Shown here: piece by piece, positions 43,467 through 52,495 of the stretch
Position numbering within the stretch: the first letter of the stretch is position 1
Layout: each line of letters begins with the position of its first letter
NCBI GenBank assembly: GCA_026647215.1
Contig: JAPKHC010000019.1
Span: 78,653-142,652, forward strand
DNA length: 64,000 bases
Origin: F1-120-MAGs118 sp013360535
GTDB taxonomy: Bacteria; Planctomycetota; UBA1135; GCA-002686595
Direction: 5' to 3'
Translations under genes and position numbers: made by a program
The notes under the pieces: model-generated
The model's database searches: none
What the model saw: only the letters and a program-made list of their open reading frames with translations
Told to the model about the DNA's origin: nothing

Positions 43467-44642
43467 TCACAAGCCCATGGAGGAGTCACGCTTTACGCGC
43501 GGCGCTCCCAGAGTTGTCCACAGGATCTCCACGGCCTTGCGGACTGTTTCTGCACCACAATCGCGCGGCAAGGAAAGCCGAAGAGCGGCTCGCGCCACAC
43601 TTTCGTCGTGGCCGAGCGCCAGCAGCACGTGGCTGGGCTCGAGCGAGCCGCTCGCGCAGGCCGAGCCCGCGCTGCAGGCCAAGCCCGCGAGGTCGAGGCG
43701 CATCACGAGCACCTTGCCGTCGACACCGGCCGCGTGCAGGTTGAGCGTCCCGGGCAGGCGGCGCGGGTGATCGATCGGCAGTCCCACCAGTTGGATGGGG
43801 TCCAACTGCTTCACAAGTTCTCCCCACAGCTCGCCGGTCGCGCGCGTGAGGCGTCCGGCGAGCTCGGCCTGCTCCCGCACGCCGAGTTCGACCGCGCAGG
43901 CCGCGGCCACGGCTCCCGCGACGTTCTCGGTGCCCGGCCGCAGCCCGTGCTCTTGCTCGCCGCCGAAGCACAACGGCCGCAGCTCGACTCCCCTGCGACG
44001 GTAGAGCAGCCCGACCCCGACCGGACCGCCGAGCTTGTGCAGGCTGAAGCTCGCGAGGCTCGCCCCCCACTCTTCGAGGCGCACCGGGATGCGGCCGAGC
44101 GCCTGCACGGCGTCCACGTGCAGCAGCGGGCGCCGCCGCGAGCGCTCGAGGACATCGCGCAGCTCCGCGAACGGCGCGCACGTGCCGATCTCGTTGTTGG
44201 CCGCCATCACGGCCACCAGCGCGCAAGCAGGCTCCGCCGCCGCACGCTCGACGGCCTCGAGGTCGACCGTGCCCATCCGATCGACGGGGAGCACGGTCAG
44301 CGGACGGCCTTCGCGCGCGAGCTCCCGCGCGGGCGCGAGCACCGACGAGTGTTCGGTGGCGGCCACCGCCAGCCCCTCCCCCAGCGGCCGCGCGCGCAGC
44401 GCCCCGAGCACCGCGAGGTTGTTCGACTCCGTGCCGCCAGAGGTGAAGACGAGCTCCTCCTCGTGGACGCCGAGCGCCGCGGCGATGCGTTCGCGCGCCT
44501 CGTCGAGCAGGTGCCGAGCCTCGCGCCCCGGCGCGTGCAGGCTCGACGGGTTGCCGCGCACGCGCTCGAGCGCGGCGAGGTAGGCCGCGCGCACCTCGGG
44601 GCGCAGCGGCGCCGTCGCGTTCGAGTCGAGGTAGAGGCTCAC
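43467..44642 (-). CDS. Cysteine desulfurase, NifS/IscS-like
   Basis: 391-residue PLP enzyme that removes sulfur from cysteine for Fe-S clusters and thio-modified tRNA. It opens with YLDSNATAPLRPEV, has FTSGGTESNNLAVLGAL, AANNEIGT, the PLP lysine motif SLHKLGGPVG, and the catalytic cysteine loop CSAGSACASGSLEPSHVLLALG (Cys about residue 326), typical of group I NifS/IscS. It is last in the pyrF-bsh-parA run, 26 bases after bshA. Some enzymes of this class also supply selenium for selenophosphate; that is only a possibility here. Confidence 0.92.
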   Translation of the reverse strand: MSLYLDSNATAPLRPEVRAAYLAALERVRGNPSSLHAPGREARHLLDEARERIAAALGVHEEELVFTSGGTESNNLAVLGALRARPLGEGLAVAATEHSSVLAPARELAREGRPLTVLPVDRMGTVDLEAVERAAAEPACALVAVMAANNEIGTCAPFAELRDVLERSRRRPLLHVDAVQALGRIPVRLEEWGASLASFSLHKLGGPVGVGLLYRRRGVELRPLCFGGEQEHGLRPGTENVAGAVAAACAVELGVREQAELAGRLTRATGELWGELVKQLDPIQLVGLPIDHPRRLPGTLNLHAAGVDGKVLVMRLDLAGLACSAGSACASGSLEPSHVLLALGHDESVARAALRLSLPRDCGAETVRKAVEILWTTLGAPRVKRDSSMGL

Positions 44643-44668
44643 CGCAATTCCGTCCCGAGCGAAGGAAC

Positions 44669-45829
44669 TCAGCCCGTGCGGCCGAGGACACGCGCGTAGA
44701 TCGCCTCGTACAGCCGCACGACCCGCTCGCGCGTGAAACGCTCGAGCGCCGCCTGGCGCGCCGCGGCGCCCATCGCCTTCGCGCGTTCGGGCGCGAACAG
44801 AAGCGCCGACAGGTTGTCGGCGTAGCCGTCGATGTCCTCCGCCGGCGCGAGCAGGCCCGTGCGGCCGTGCTCCACCACTTCGCTGACACCGCCGACGTCC
44901 GTCGCGACCACCGGAGTGCCGCAGGACATCGCCTCGAGGGCCGAGAGGCCGAACGACTCGCTCGAGCTCGACAGCGCGAACACGCAGGCCGGCGCGAGCA
45001 GTTCCGGCAGCACGTCGCGCTCGCCGAGGAACAGCACGTGCTTCTCGATGCCGAGCTCACGCGCCACGCGACGGCATTCCTGCTGGTCCGGGCCGTCACC
45101 GACGAGCACCAGCGTCGCGTTGCGCCCGCGCAGCGAACGCGCGAAGGCCTTGACGAGCCACGGCACGCGCTTCACCGGCCGGAAGTTGCTCACGTGCACC
45201 GCGGTCGGTCCGTCCGTGCGGCGGCAGGCGCTGCGCCCGCTCCCCGCGCTCGGCGAGAACCACTCCGTGTCGACGAAGTTGTGCACGACGTCGATCGCGC
45301 ACGGACTGGCGCTCGCGAAGCAGAAGCGCTGGCGCGTCTCGCGCGCGAGCCACTCCGACACCGTCGTCACCGCGTCGCTCGCCGAGATCACGAACTGCGT
45401 CAGCGGCGCATAGGAGGGATCGTTGCCGATCAGCGTGATGTCCGTGCCGTGCAGCGTCGTCACCAGCTTCGGCGCCGGGCGATCACGATCGGCCTGCGCC
45501 GCCGCGCGCGCGAGGAAGGCCGACACCGCGTGCGGCAGCGCGTAGTGCGCGTGCAGGATGTCGAGCCCAGTAGCGCGGTGGACGTTGAGGATCGCGGACG
45601 TGATCGCCAGATCGTGCGGCGTCGAGTGGAACAGCGGATAGGGCACACCCTGCGCGCGGTGCATCTGCACGAGGCCCGGCGAGCGCGCGAGGCGCGGCGG
45701 GACCTCGTGGCTGAAGAGGTGCACGTCGTGGCCCGCGTCGGCGAGCGAGAGCGCGAGCTCGCTCGCGACCACGCCCGAGCCGCCGTAGGTCGGATGGCAC
45801 AGGACGCCGATGCGCAGCGGAGCGGTCAC
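44669..45829 (-). CDS. bshA: N-acetyl-glucosaminyl L-malate synthase BshA
   Basis: 386 residues of the GT4 glycosyltransferase family, first enzyme of bacillithiol synthesis (UDP-GlcNAc plus L-malate). The BshA hallmarks are IGVLCHPTYGGSGVVASELALSLA at the N-terminus, LHAHYALPHA, and TTLHGTDITLIGNDPSY; the GT-B donor site is SSESFGLSALEAMSCGTPVVATDVGG. GTG 45829 lies 2 bases after a TAG at 45832-45834 that would close parA in the neighbouring frame. In the sequence as given the parA frame runs straight into this gene, but the junction reads like two genes joined by a frameshift. BshB and BshC are two and three genes upstream. Confidence 0.88.
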   Translation of the reverse strand: MTAPLRIGVLCHPTYGGSGVVASELALSLADAGHDVHLFSHEVPPRLARSPGLVQMHRAQGVPYPLFHSTPHDLAITSAILNVHRATGLDILHAHYALPHAVSAFLARAAAQADRDRPAPKLVTTLHGTDITLIGNDPSYAPLTQFVISASDAVTTVSEWLARETRQRFCFASASPCAIDVVHNFVDTEWFSPSAGSGRSACRRTDGPTAVHVSNFRPVKRVPWLVKAFARSLRGRNATLVLVGDGPDQQECRRVARELGIEKHVLFLGERDVLPELLAPACVFALSSSSESFGLSALEAMSCGTPVVATDVGGVSEVVEHGRTGLLAPAEDIDGYADNLSALLFAPERAKAMGAAARQAALERFTRERVVRLYEAIYARVLGRTG

Positions 45830-45831
45830 GG

Positions 45832-46903
45832 CTAGTCGCTCGTCGCGCCCTCGAGCAGCTCCGCATCCGGCGGAAGCTCGGGCAGTTCCTCGATCCTCGA
45901 CGATCGCGAGCACGGGCTCCGGCGCACGCACCGCAGGCGACGCAACTTGCGGCTCCTGCCTCGGGGCCTCGACGACAGGAGGCTCCGTCGGAACGTTCGC
46001 CGCCTCGTCCTCGCCCGCGGGCGCACGCTTGCGCGGCGGCGGCGGACGACGCTTGGTCACGGGCGCGAGCGCGACGACACTCTCGCGCTTGCGCGCGGCG
46101 AGCTCGGGATCCCGCGTCGCTTCCATCGCGAGCACCTCGGTCGCCACCTGGTCGTAGTCGCTCGCGCCCGACGAGTCCGGCGCGTACTCGAAGATCGTCT
46201 TGCCGTAGCTCGGCGCCTCCGCGAGCTTCACGTTCTTCGCCACCGGCCGCGAGAACACCTTGCCCGGGAAGTACGAGCGCAGCTCCGCCACGACCTCGCG
46301 CGCGAGCTTCGTGCGGAAGTCGTACAGGCACGGCAGGAAACCCGTGATCTCCAAGCGCGGATTCAGGCGCCGGCGGAGCAGGTTCACGACGTCGACGAGC
46401 TTCGTCATGCCCTGCAGCGCGAAGAACTCCGTCTGCACGGCGATCACGGCCTCGTGCGCGGCGACGAGGCCGTTGACCGACAACAGGCCGAGGCTCGGCG
46501 GGCAGTCGAGCAGCACGTAGTCGGCCGGAGTCTCGCCGTGCTTCTCGCGGTGCTCCTTCTCCCACACGTCGAGGGCGTCGCGCAGGATCAGCTCGCGCCC
46601 GAAGGCGTTGGCGAGCTCGAGCTCGGCGCCGGAGAGGTCGATGTTCGACGGCAGGAGGCGCAGGCCGGGCGTGCGGCTGTCGCGCAGGGCCTCGCCGAAG
46701 GGCGTGTTGCCGAGCAGGACCGAGTAGGCCGAAGGCTCGCCGCTTCCGATCTGCACGTCGAGGTGCAGCGACAGGTTGGCCTGCGGATCGAGATCGACGA
46801 GCACGACGCGCCGCCCCGCGCGCGCAAGGGCTGCGCCGAGGTTCACGGTGGTGGTCGTCTTGCCGACTCCACCCTTTTGGTTGATCAGGGCGATGCGCCG
46901 CAT
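45832..46903 (-). CDS. parA: Chromosome partition ATPase ParA (Soj), tail frameshifted
   Basis: ParA ATPase that works with ParB/parS to segregate origins. The first 265 residues carry the deviant Walker A INQKGGVGKTTTTVNLGAALA, ALPN-like VDLDPQANLSLHLD, the Walker B region VLLDCPPSLGLLSVNGL, and SRPVAKNVKLAEAPSYGKTIFEY. A Pro/Arg/Glu-rich tail follows. Near 45885-45905 the frame appears to slip: the annotated end follows the frame ending PELPPDAELLEGATSD at TAG 45832-45834, whereas the uninterrupted frame goes on into bshA. A TAGAAT -10-like hexamer lies 10 bases upstream of the ATG. parB is 8 kb away on the other strand. Confidence 0.87.
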
Positions 46904-46935
46904 GGAGGTCGCATTCTAGCGTCGCGAAGCGCGCA

Positions 46936-47649
46936 TCAGAGCAGTCGGAGCGGATCGTGGACGGGCAAGGGACCGAGCGCGAGCAACGGTTCGCCGACCT
47001 TGCCGCCGATGCGCTCGCCGTAGAAGCGGGCGCGCGTCTCCATGCGCGAGAGGATGTCGGCGCCGAACAGGAAGTGCTGGCCGCGGTCGCCCTCGTGCGC
47101 GGGCTGCAGTTGGCTGGCGTAGCAACGAACCAGCTCGACCTTGCGCTGCCACACGGGCTCGATGTCGAGCACGAGCGTCGGCTCGAACGGCACGTGGCCC
47201 ATGAAGTGGAAGAAGCGCCGCGGCCGGTGCGCCGGCGGGCCGCCGTCGAGCTGCGCCAGCCGCGCGAGCCCGCTCAGGTACCAGGCCTCGCGGGCGAGGC
47301 GACCGGTGGCCGCGTGGTCGGGATGCAGGTCCTCGACGTGCTGGGCGAGCACGATCTGGGGCGCGTGCTCGCGCAGGATGCGTGCCAGCGCCTCGCGCGA
47401 GTCCGGCGTCACCGTCACGCGGCCGTCGGGCAGCTGCAGGTTGCGGCGCACGCTCAGGCCCAGCCGCGCATCGGCCGCCGCGGACTCCGCGTCGCGCTCT
47501 TCCTTCGTGCCGCGCGAGCCCATCTCGCCGCGCGTCGCGTCCACGATGCCGACCCTCAGGCCGGCGTCGACCATCCGCAGCATCGTCCCGCCGACGCAGA
47601 TCTCCGCGTCGTCGGGGTGTGCGGCGATCACGAGCACATCGAGCTTCAT
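46936..47649 (-). CDS. bshB1: Bacillithiol biosynthesis deacetylase BshB
   Basis: 237-residue LmbE/PIG-L zinc deacetylase that removes the acetyl group from GlcNAc-malate. The metal motif AAHPDDAEICVGG (His11, Asp13-Asp14) and the second HPDH motif in EDLHPDHAATGRL are present, as is ATRGEMGSRGTKEERDAESAAA, characteristic of BshB1. The ATG overlaps the bshC stop (ATGA). Its place next to bshC and two genes from bshA makes the pathway assignment strong. Confidence 0.92.
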   Translation of the reverse strand: MKLDVLVIAAHPDDAEICVGGTMLRMVDAGLRVGIVDATRGEMGSRGTKEERDAESAAADARLGLSVRRNLQLPDGRVTVTPDSREALARILREHAPQIVLAQHVEDLHPDHAATGRLAREAWYLSGLARLAQLDGGPPAHRPRRFFHFMGHVPFEPTLVLDIEPVWQRKVELVRCYASQLQPAHEGDRGQHFLFGADILSRMETRARFYGERIGGKVGEPLLALGPLPVHDPLRLL

Positions 47650-49268
47650 CCCTGGGTCTCCTGCGGTGCGTCGCCAAAGCGCGCGATCATGTGGCCGTGC
47701 GCGATCGGCGTCATCGGCTCGAGCAGCTGCGAGATCCAGTCGGTGCCGTGGCGCGCGAGGAACGGCAACGGACCGAGCACGCGCTCCTGCAGCTCCCCAC
47801 GCGGAGTGAGCGAGTTCGTCACGCGCCGCACGAGCCTGCGCCCGCGACCCGAGCGGTTGGCGTGCACTCGCTCCGCGCGCTCGCAGATCTTCTCGACGAG
47901 CGAACGGATCTGGTCGCCCGTGCGCGGCAAGTTGGCCGCGAGGCCCTTGTCGATCTCTCCGAGCGCGCCCTTGCGCGAGGAAAGCTCGCGGTCCGCACGT
48001 CGCGCGATCTCGCGCAGCTCCTCGATCACCGGCGGCGGCGGCTCTTCGGGCGCATCCGCGAGACCTTGGCCGCGCGTCGTGATCGCGTGCGCGAGCGGGA
48101 GCCCGAGCTGGCCGGCCGCATCGGCGGTCTCGGGTTCGACCAACGTGCACGACCAGCGCGGAACGGCGGCCGTGCGCGGCAAGTCGAGCGCAGCGCGCAA
48201 GGGTCCGAGTTGCGCGAGGTAGTTGAGCTCGCCCCAGCCGCCGACGTAGGCGACCACGGGCAGCACGGTGTCCTGCACCAACGGGCGCAGCAACGCACCG
48301 GGTGACCACTCGAGCGGTCGTTGCACGATCTCGGCCGCGAGCTCCTCGGGCGTGCGCGAACCCTCTTCGTCGTCGTAGCGGAAGCCGTCGCCGCCCAGTC
48401 GCAGCGCGTTCCGTCCACGCTCGTCGACGCGGTACACCAAGGCCGCTGTCGCTGACTCGATCGCGGGTTTCGCGCCGATTTCCGCGAGCGCGCGCTCTCC
48501 GGCGGCGAGCTCGCGCGCGAGTGGCGCCGTGACGATGCGTGCCAGCGCGCGCGACATCGGCTCGCGGATCCAGTCGGGCTCGAGCACCACGAGGCCGAGC
48601 GGTCCGAGCAGCTCGCTCAGCACGCGCGTGAACGCGGTGGCGAACGTCTCGCCGTCGCGCGGGAGGAACAGCTCGATCGCGGCCTCACCGTGCGGCTCGC
48701 GGCCGAACAGCTGTCGCAGCGACTCGCGCACGGCTCCCATGCGTTGCTTGTCCTCGCGCAACACGATGCGCGAGACGGGCTGGCGACCCGACGAGAGTCC
48801 GGCGAGTCCGAGACGTTGCAGGTCGAGGTTCTCGTTCAGCACCCAAGCGTGGTGGACTTCCGCGACGTCGTGATCGTCCGCGTGGTTCCAGAACAGCGGC
48901 ACGACCGGGCGCTCCCACGCGACCGACAGCGAGCGCGCGAGCCGAATCGCGTGCAGCGCCTTGTAGAGCGAATACAGGGGCCCACCGAGCAGGCCCGGTT
49001 GTTGACCCGTGACGACACAGCAGGTGTCGGGCAACGCGAGCTGGCGCACGCTGTCGAGCACGGCCACGTGCGGCTGCGTCGGCGCGAGGCCGCGTTCGAG
49101 CGCGGTCGCGAGCTCGACACGCTCTTCCGGCAGCCAGCGATCTTCGCGCGGCTCGATCTCGTCGAGGCTCGCGGGAACGCGGAAGCCCGGCACTCGATGC
49201 GCGAAGCTCGCGAAGGGCGGCAGGCCGAGCTCGCCCGCGGCGAGGAATTCGGTCGAGATCGGCGTCAT
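47646..49268 (-). CDS. bshC: Putative cysteine ligase BshC
   Basis: 540-residue BshC, which adds cysteine to glucosaminyl-malate to finish bacillithiol. Family traits: CCVVTGQQPGLLGGPLYSLYKALHAIRLA, PLFWNHADDHDVAEVHHAWVLN (His/Asp-rich Rossmann loop), VLPVVAYVGGWGELNYLAQLGPL, and an extended coiled-coil region (about 400-480). The N-terminal ATG lies 2 bases after the pyrF stop. Length agrees with the family (about 530-540). Confidence 0.92.
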   Translation of the reverse strand: MTPISTEFLAAGELGLPPFASFAHRVPGFRVPASLDEIEPREDRWLPEERVELATALERGLAPTQPHVAVLDSVRQLALPDTCCVVTGQQPGLLGGPLYSLYKALHAIRLARSLSVAWERPVVPLFWNHADDHDVAEVHHAWVLNENLDLQRLGLAGLSSGRQPVSRIVLREDKQRMGAVRESLRQLFGREPHGEAAIELFLPRDGETFATAFTRVLSELLGPLGLVVLEPDWIREPMSRALARIVTAPLARELAAGERALAEIGAKPAIESATAALVYRVDERGRNALRLGGDGFRYDDEEGSRTPEELAAEIVQRPLEWSPGALLRPLVQDTVLPVVAYVGGWGELNYLAQLGPLRAALDLPRTAAVPRWSCTLVEPETADAAGQLGLPLAHAITTRGQGLADAPEEPPPPVIEELREIARRADRELSSRKGALGEIDKGLAANLPRTGDQIRSLVEKICERAERVHANRSGRGRRLVRRVTNSLTPRGELQERVLGPLPFLARHGTDWISQLLEPMTPIAHGHMIARFGDAPQETQG

Positions 49269-49270
49269 GT

Positions 49271-50191
49271 TCAACAGGTGGCGGAGAGCGCGCTCGAGAG
49301 TTCGTCGATCATGTGCGTCAGCGCGTCGCGCGTCGCGTCCTTCCACGGCTTGCCTTGGTGGGCCTTCTCGCGCCACGCGAACGTGATGCCGCGCGAGGAG
49401 TTGACGAGGGCGCCACAAGGAGCGCCCGCGCTCGTGCGGCCAAAGGCGCCGACGACGTCGCGCGCGCTCGCGCCCTGTGCGCCGTAACCCGGCAACAGCA
49501 GTGGCGTGCGCGGCATGCGTGCGCGGAAGTCGCGCAGTTCGTGACCGTGCGTCGCGCCGACGACGGCTCCGACGCTCGACCAGCCGCTCGCGCCGACGAG
49601 CCGACTCCCCCACTGCGTCACCTTGTCCGCGACGAGGTGCGAGAGCTCGGGCAGGCCGTGCCTCTGGAAGTCGGCGCTGCCCTTGTTCGACGTGCGGACG
49701 AGGATGTAGAGGCCCGTGCCCGTGCGCGCGCAGGTGTCGAGGAATGGCTCGATCGAGTCGCTGCCGAGGAACGGGTTGAGCGTGACCGCATCGCACAGCG
49801 AGTCGCGATCGGACTCGGACGTGCCTTCGAGGAAGGCCGTCGCGTAGGCCGCTGCCGTGGTCGAGATGTCGCCGCGCTTGACGTCGCCAATCACGAGCAG
49901 TCCAGCTTGTCGCGCCGTGCGAACGACCTGTTCCCAGGCGTGCGCTCCGTCGGCGCCGAGCACCTCGAAGAAGGCGGACTGCGGCTTCACCGCGGGCACG
50001 CGGCCGGCGGCGAGCTCGACCACTTCACGGCAGAAGCGCGCCAGCAGTCGGGCGCGCTCGGCTCGCGGCAGCGTCACGTCGCGCGCCGCCGCGTACTCTG
50101 GCGGCAGCAGGTCCAGGTGCGGGTCGAGGCCGACGAGGCAGGGGTTGCCGCAACGTTCGATGGCGGCTTGCAGACGGTCGGCGAAGTTCAC
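49271..50191 (-). CDS. pyrF: Orotidine 5'-phosphate decarboxylase
   Basis: 306 residues of the longer PyrF group (type 2). It makes UMP from OMP. Catalytic signature VIGDVKRGDISTTAAAYA (Asp-Lys-x-x-Asp) near residue 100, substrate-binding KPQSAFFEVLGADG, TLNPFLGSDSIEPF, and a phosphate loop LLLPGYGAQGASARDV are all present. It is first in the pyrF-bshC-bshB-parA-bshA run, 2 bases before bshC. A weak GC hairpin (50243-50260) lies upstream, between it and hemW. Confidence 0.93.
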   Translation of the reverse strand: MNFADRLQAAIERCGNPCLVGLDPHLDLLPPEYAAARDVTLPRAERARLLARFCREVVELAAGRVPAVKPQSAFFEVLGADGAHAWEQVVRTARQAGLLVIGDVKRGDISTTAAAYATAFLEGTSESDRDSLCDAVTLNPFLGSDSIEPFLDTCARTGTGLYILVRTSNKGSADFQRHGLPELSHLVADKVTQWGSRLVGASGWSSVGAVVGATHGHELRDFRARMPRTPLLLPGYGAQGASARDVVGAFGRTSAGAPCGALVNSSRGITFAWREKAHQGKPWKDATRDALTHMIDELSSALSATC

Positions 50192-50285
50192 GGGGGCTCC
50201 TGAGCTCGGAAGCGTCGGGTCGGTGATTTGAGCGCGGATCCTAGCCCGCGCTTTCGGGCTTCGAGGCTTGCTGTCGGAAAGACCG

Positions 50286-51527
50286 TCAGCCGCCCTCGGT
50301 CAGCGCGCCCGTCGTGCCCATCGGCGCGTCGCGCAGCCGCAGGAACTCGCGCGCGACGGCATCGGCCACCGGCCACCCCTTTTGGCTGAGCCGCCACCGC
50401 TCCCCGTTGGCCTCGAGCCACCCCTGATCCGCCAGCGACCGGACGATCGGCGCGGAAGGATTCTCGCCGTATGTCTTTGGGTTCAGTCCTGCCCGGCTCC
50501 ACGCCTCAACAGGGGACAGGCCTTCGGTCAAGCGCAGACCGAGCCACCAGGTCTCTCCCAGCCGCGCCCCGTCGCTTGGGGACTCAGACCAGTCCAGAGC
50601 GTCGCCCCGCTCCAGGATGCGGCGCCGGTACTCGCCCAGGTTGCGCACGTTGCCGGCGCGGCGGAGTCCCTGCTTGCCGACCGCCGAGGGGCCGATGCCG
50701 ACGTACTCTCCATTGTGCCAGTAATTGACGTTGTGGCGACAATGGCGACCATCAAGACTGAAATTGGAGATCTCATAGGGTCTGCGGCCACTGCTCGAGA
50801 GGCGCTCGCGCGTCGCCCAGAAGAACTCCAATTCGACCTCGTCGGGGTGCGGCGCGAGCCGCCCTTGGTCTAGCCATCGCTTGAAGAGCGTCTCTTCCTC
50901 GAAGGTCAGGTTGTAGGCCGAAACGTGGTCGGGACCGAGTCCGAGCACCGTGTCGAGGTCCCGCAACCAGTCCTCGAGGCGTTGGCCCGGCACGGCGTAG
51001 ATCAGGTCGACGTTCAGGTCCCGCACCCCGGCGGCGCGGGCGGCTTCGAAGGCGGCGAAGCTCTGCTGCACGTCGTGCACGCGGCCAAACAGGGCCAGCG
51101 TCTCCGGCCGCAGGCTCTGGAAGCCGATCGAGAGGCGCCGGACTCCGAGATCGAGCAGGCAGGCGGCCTTGTCGCGGTCCAGGCTCTCGGGGTTGCACTC
51201 CGCGGTGACCTCGAGCGCGCTCGACCGGAAGTCGGTGACGCGGTCGAGCTCATCCAGCAGGCGCTTCAGCCAGCGGGGCTCCAGCAGGCTCGGGGTTCCC
51301 CCACCGAGGAAGACGGTCCGCGGTCGGCGCGGTGCGCGCAGCTGGATCTCGCGGACGATAGCCTCGAGCGTGCCATCGACGTCCTGCCCTTCGGCCGGGA
51401 CCGAGTAGAAGTCGCAGTAGTGGCACTTCGCCGCACAAAACGGCAAGTGCAGGTAGATCGGTGTCCCTTCGCGCGGCTCGAGCCCAGTCCTGTCGATCGT
51501 CTCGTCCGCGCGTTGGGTCACCGTCAT
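50286..51527 (-). CDS. hemW: HemW-type radical SAM heme chaperone
   Basis: 413-residue radical SAM protein of the HemN/HemW family. The 4Fe-4S motif CAAKCHYCDF (CxxxCxxC) is at about residue 31, followed by VFLGGGTPSLLEP, TAECNPES, RRLSIGFQSL and DLIYAVPGQ. A C-terminal winged-helix segment (LADQGWLEANGERWRLSQKGW) completes the HemW plan. It probably inserts heme into proteins rather than acting as coproporphyrinogen dehydrogenase, because the extra N-terminal residues of HemN are absent. Its ATG overlaps the sigma-factor stop (ATGA). Confidence 0.9.
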   Translation of the reverse strand: MTVTQRADETIDRTGLEPREGTPIYLHLPFCAAKCHYCDFYSVPAEGQDVDGTLEAIVREIQLRAPRRPRTVFLGGGTPSLLEPRWLKRLLDELDRVTDFRSSALEVTAECNPESLDRDKAACLLDLGVRRLSIGFQSLRPETLALFGRVHDVQQSFAAFEAARAAGVRDLNVDLIYAVPGQRLEDWLRDLDTVLGLGPDHVSAYNLTFEEETLFKRWLDQGRLAPHPDEVELEFFWATRERLSSSGRRPYEISNFSLDGRHCRHNVNYWHNGEYVGIGPSAVGKQGLRRAGNVRNLGEYRRRILERGDALDWSESPSDGARLGETWWLGLRLTEGLSPVEAWSRAGLNPKTYGENPSAPIVRSLADQGWLEANGERWRLSQKGWPVADAVAREFLRLRDAPMGTTGALTEGG

Positions 51528-52354
51528 TCACCGCCCATCACAGTGTAGAGCTTCTTGAGCGCATCCCGCTCGATCTGTCGCACCCGTTCGCGGGTCAGGC
51601 CCACAACCTTGCCGATTTCCTTCAGGGTCAGCGGCGTCCCGCCCTCCGACCCGAGGCCGTAGCGCAGGCGCAGGATCGTCGCTTCGCGCTCGTCGATGAG
51701 GTTCAGGAGATCATCGAGCCGCCGCAGCAGGTCCTCGTCGAGCAGCTGCTCGTCCGGAGTCTTGGTGTCGGCATCCTCCACCGTATCTTGGTTCGCCGTG
51801 AGTCGATCCAGCGATACCTGGGAGCCGGCGGCCGAGGACTGGATCGTGCGCTTGAGCAGCGGCCAGCTTTCCTCGGGGATCCCCAGTTCCAAGGCGACCT
51901 CCTCAACCGTGGGCTGACGCCCGAGGGCGAAGTTCAGCTCGTGGCTGACGGAACGCCACTTCGAGATCATCTCCGCCATGTAGCTGGGAACGCGAACCGA
52001 CTTGACGGTGTTCACCAACGCGCGACGGATCGACTGCTTGATCCACCACGTGGCGTAGGTGGAAAAGCGGCACCCGGCGTCCGGGTCGAACTTCTCCACC
52101 GCCTTCAGCAAGCCGATGTTGCCCTCGGCGATCAGGTCCTGGAGCGAGAGGCCCCGCTCGGAGTACATCTTGGCGATGGAAACGACCAAGCGCAGGTTCG
52201 CGCGGGTCATGTGCTCACGGGCCTGCGGATCCCCGCGTCGGATTCGACGAGCCAGCTCGCGCTCCTGCTCGGCCGTCAGCAGAGGCGTTTCGTTGATCTC
52301 GAGGAGATAGGTCTCCAGGCAGCGTTCAGAGGAAATGGCGGACTCCTGGGCCAA
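51524..52354 (-). CDS. RNA polymerase sigma-70 factor, compact
   Basis: About 276 residues from a TTG start (GTG 52423 is an alternative). Region 1.2 is SERCLETYLLEINETPLLTAEQERELARRI; region 2 has HMTRANLRLVVSIAKMYSERGLSLQDLIAEGNIGL and RFSTYATWWIKQSIRRAL; region 3 is short; region 4.2 is TLKEIGKVVGLTRERVRQIERDALKKL. Region 1.1 and the long non-conserved region of large RpoD proteins are missing, so it may be a group 2 factor or a compact primary sigma. It overlaps hemW by 4 bases. It is divergent from the HPr-fusion gene. Confidence 0.9.
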   Translation of the reverse strand: MAQESAISSERCLETYLLEINETPLLTAEQERELARRIRRGDPQAREHMTRANLRLVVSIAKMYSERGLSLQDLIAEGNIGLLKAVEKFDPDAGCRFSTYATWWIKQSIRRALVNTVKSVRVPSYMAEMISKWRSVSHELNFALGRQPTVEEVALELGIPEESWPLLKRTIQSSAAGSQVSLDRLTANQDTVEDADTKTPDEQLLDEDLLRRLDDLLNLIDEREATILRLRYGLGSEGGTPLTLKEIGKVVGLTRERVRQIERDALKKLYTVMGGE

Positions 52355-52495
52355 GGCCCTGTGGGGGCGGGTGCGACTCGAGCGGGATCGACCCCTTAGC
52401 TGGTAGGTCTTGAGCCGTCGCACCGGGGATGACGAACGCCCCAGCAGACGTTTCCATGGGCCCTTGCGCTCTGTTACCCTTCGCGACGAGACGCC

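Noticed and set aside
43514..43522. TTGTCCACA, an 8-of-9 DnaA-box match
   Set aside because: It is isolated and inside the cysteine desulfurase coding sequence; a single match is expected by chance.
44669..46903. A true ParA-BshA fusion protein
   Set aside because: The natural ParA tail and stop in the neighbouring frame and the GTG of bshA two bases later argue for two genes; kept as a finding because reads could still prove a fusion.
50243..50260. Hairpin between hemW and pyrF as terminator
   Set aside because: Only six base pairs, no T-run; too weak to call.
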